Source: Gammaproteobacteria bacterium
GTDB lineage: Bacteria; Pseudomonadota; Gammaproteobacteria; UBA5335; SLRW01
Reading direction: 5' to 3'
DNA: 6,948 nucleotides
Assembly: GCA_007134115.1 (NCBI GenBank)
Contig: SLLK01000253.1
Span: 1-6,948, forward strand
In this document: positions 6,472 through 6,948 of the stretch, piece after piece
How the letters are laid out: each line of letters opens with the position of its first letter
Numbering within the stretch: position 1 is the first letter of the stretch
Notes under the pieces: generated by a model
What the model was told of the DNA's origin: nothing
The model's input: the letters and a program-made list of their open reading frames with translations, nothing else
The model's database searches: none
Made by a program: the position numbers and the translations under genes

Positions 6472-6475
6472 GGAG
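6472..6475 (+). promoter_or_regulatory. Ribosome binding site that selects the TTG start at 6484
   Basis: GGAG lies 8 bases before TTG at 6484-6486. An ATG at 6479-6481 is only 3 bases away, out of frame, and meets a stop after one further codon, so it is not the real start. Confidence 0.65.
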
Positions 6476-6483
6476 AACATGCA

Positions 6484-6792
6484 TTGAGAACAGCTGCAAT
6501 CTGCGCCGCCATCATCTTCCTGCTGACCCTGGCTGTTGCCGGCCCGGCTGGCGGGCTGAACCTTGTCGCCGGCGCCGCTGGCAGCGAGGCGCCCGAAGTC
6601 ATCAAGCCGCCACGCCAGATGCACATGGACCAGGTGCGCGAACGTTTTGGCGAACCGCAGCGCACCCGTGCGCCGGTCGGCGACCCGCCCATCACCCGCT
6701 GGGATTACCCCCGCTTTACCGTGTACTTCGAACATCAGCGGGTGATCCACGCCGTACAACCCGATCGCCCACCCGTCGTTCACGACGACTGA
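6484..6792 (+). CDS. Small exported protein with BamE/SmpA-like pattern, unknown function
   Basis: The 102-residue product starts at TTG and opens with a clear signal peptide: Arg2, a hydrophobic core at about 4-18, and an Ala-Val-Ala site (17-19) allowing cleavage before Gly20. There is no lipobox, so the protein should be periplasmic. The mature part has one conserved-looking block, M48-x-x-V-R-x-R-F-G-E-P (48-58), then VGDPPITRWDYPRFTVYFE (65-83) and VIHAV (87-91). The order (helix with MxxV, then FGxP, then WxY and VYF strands) resembles the small BamE/SmpA/OmlA fold, but BamE itself is a lipoprotein of the barrel-assembly complex and this is not it. I do not recognise a named function. 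The TTG is chosen because no in-frame ATG or GTG lies near and it gives an intact signal peptide with a well-placed ribosome binding site. The agmatine deiminase-type gene starts 10 bases after its stop, so the two are probably co-transcribed. Confidence 0.75.
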   Translation: MRTAAICAAIIFLLTLAVAGPAGGLNLVAGAAGSEAPEVIKPPRQMHMDQVRERFGEPQRTRAPVGDPPITRWDYPRFTVYFEHQRVIHAVQPDRPPVVHDD

Positions 6793-6802
6793 CAAAGCGC
6801 CC

Positions 6803-6948
6803 ATGACTCCAGTATTGCCCGCCGAGTGGGCGCCGCAAGCCGCCGTCATGCTCACCTGGCCGCATGACAATGGCCCCTGGAGCGGCGCGCTGGACACCAT
6901 CGAGCCGGTGTTTGATGCCATCGCCGCCGCCATTCTGCCCCGCCAGAA
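6803..6948 (+). CDS. aguA: Agmatine deiminase-family protein (partial, N-terminal 48 residues)
   Basis: Agmatine deiminase converts agmatine to N-carbamoylputrescine and ammonia in the arginine-decarboxylase route to putrescine. Only the first 48 codons are present; the right edge cuts the gene. LPAEWAPQAAVMLTWPHDNG (5-24) is the recognisable N-terminal signature of the agmatine/peptidyl-arginine deiminase family, in which WxPQxAVxLxWPH is very well conserved. The catalytic Cys, His and Asp/Glu residues lie beyond the window. There is no good ribosome binding site in the 10 bases after the preceding stop, suggesting coupling to that gene. Family members of other specificity cannot be excluded from this fragment. 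Confidence 0.82.
   Translation, partial: MTPVLPAEWAPQAAVMLTWPHDNGPWSGALDTIEPVFDAIAAAILPRQ

Larger units (their letters stand above)
6346..6483. promoter_or_regulatory. Divergent intergenic region between lolC and the small exported-protein gene
   Basis: These 138 bases separate the two transcription directions and must hold both promoters unless they lie within genes. Visible elements are an extended -10 on the plus strand, a near-mirror TATAGC on the minus strand over the same bases, a second minus-strand -10 candidate TTTAAT (6354-6359) almost touching the lolC ATG, the 8-base palindrome CAGCGCTG (6423-6430), and a 6-bp inverted repeat GCGAAC/GTTCGC (6433-6438, 6451-6456) with a 12-base loop that would lie in the plus-strand leader. 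Confidence 0.6.

Overview
The window reads as chromosomal DNA from a GC-rich gammaproteobacterium. Gene order and protein character (LolC/LolD, ComEC, ExbB/ExbD and MsbA in one run) resemble the envelope cluster of Alcanivorax-, Marinobacter- or Pseudomonas-type genomes. The genus is inferred from gene order only. No mobile element, CRISPR array, rRNA or tRNA is visible, and nearly all of the window is coding.

Layout: six genes on the minus strand fill positions 1-6345. In transcription order (right to left) they are a LolC/LolE-family permease, the LolD ATPase, the DNA-uptake channel ComEC, an ExbB-type and an ExbD-type proton-channel pair, and the lipid A flippase MsbA, which runs off the left edge just before its nucleotide-binding domain. 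lolC/lolD, exbB/exbD and exbD/msbA overlap by 4-8 bases. lolD and comEC are 43 bases apart, and comEC and exbB 93 bases. On the plus strand, from a shared 138-base divergent region, run a small exported protein with a BamE-like pattern (TTG start) and the first 48 codons of an agmatine deiminase-family gene, cut by the right edge.

How the genes fit together: LolC/LolD extract lipoproteins from the inner membrane, MsbA flips lipid A-core across the same membrane, and ExbB/ExbD form a proton-driven motor, here with no TonB or TolA beside them. ComEC is the odd member. Its membrane channel domain looks intact, but its C-terminal metallo-beta-lactamase-like nuclease domain has lost most metal-binding residues. 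Its Shine-Dalgarno sequence sits in the loop of a perfect 7-bp hairpin whose loop matches the CsrA/RsmA recognition pattern. The nuclease loss and the hairpin are the observations most worth following, together with the single LolF-like permease. I do not see a wholly new system here.
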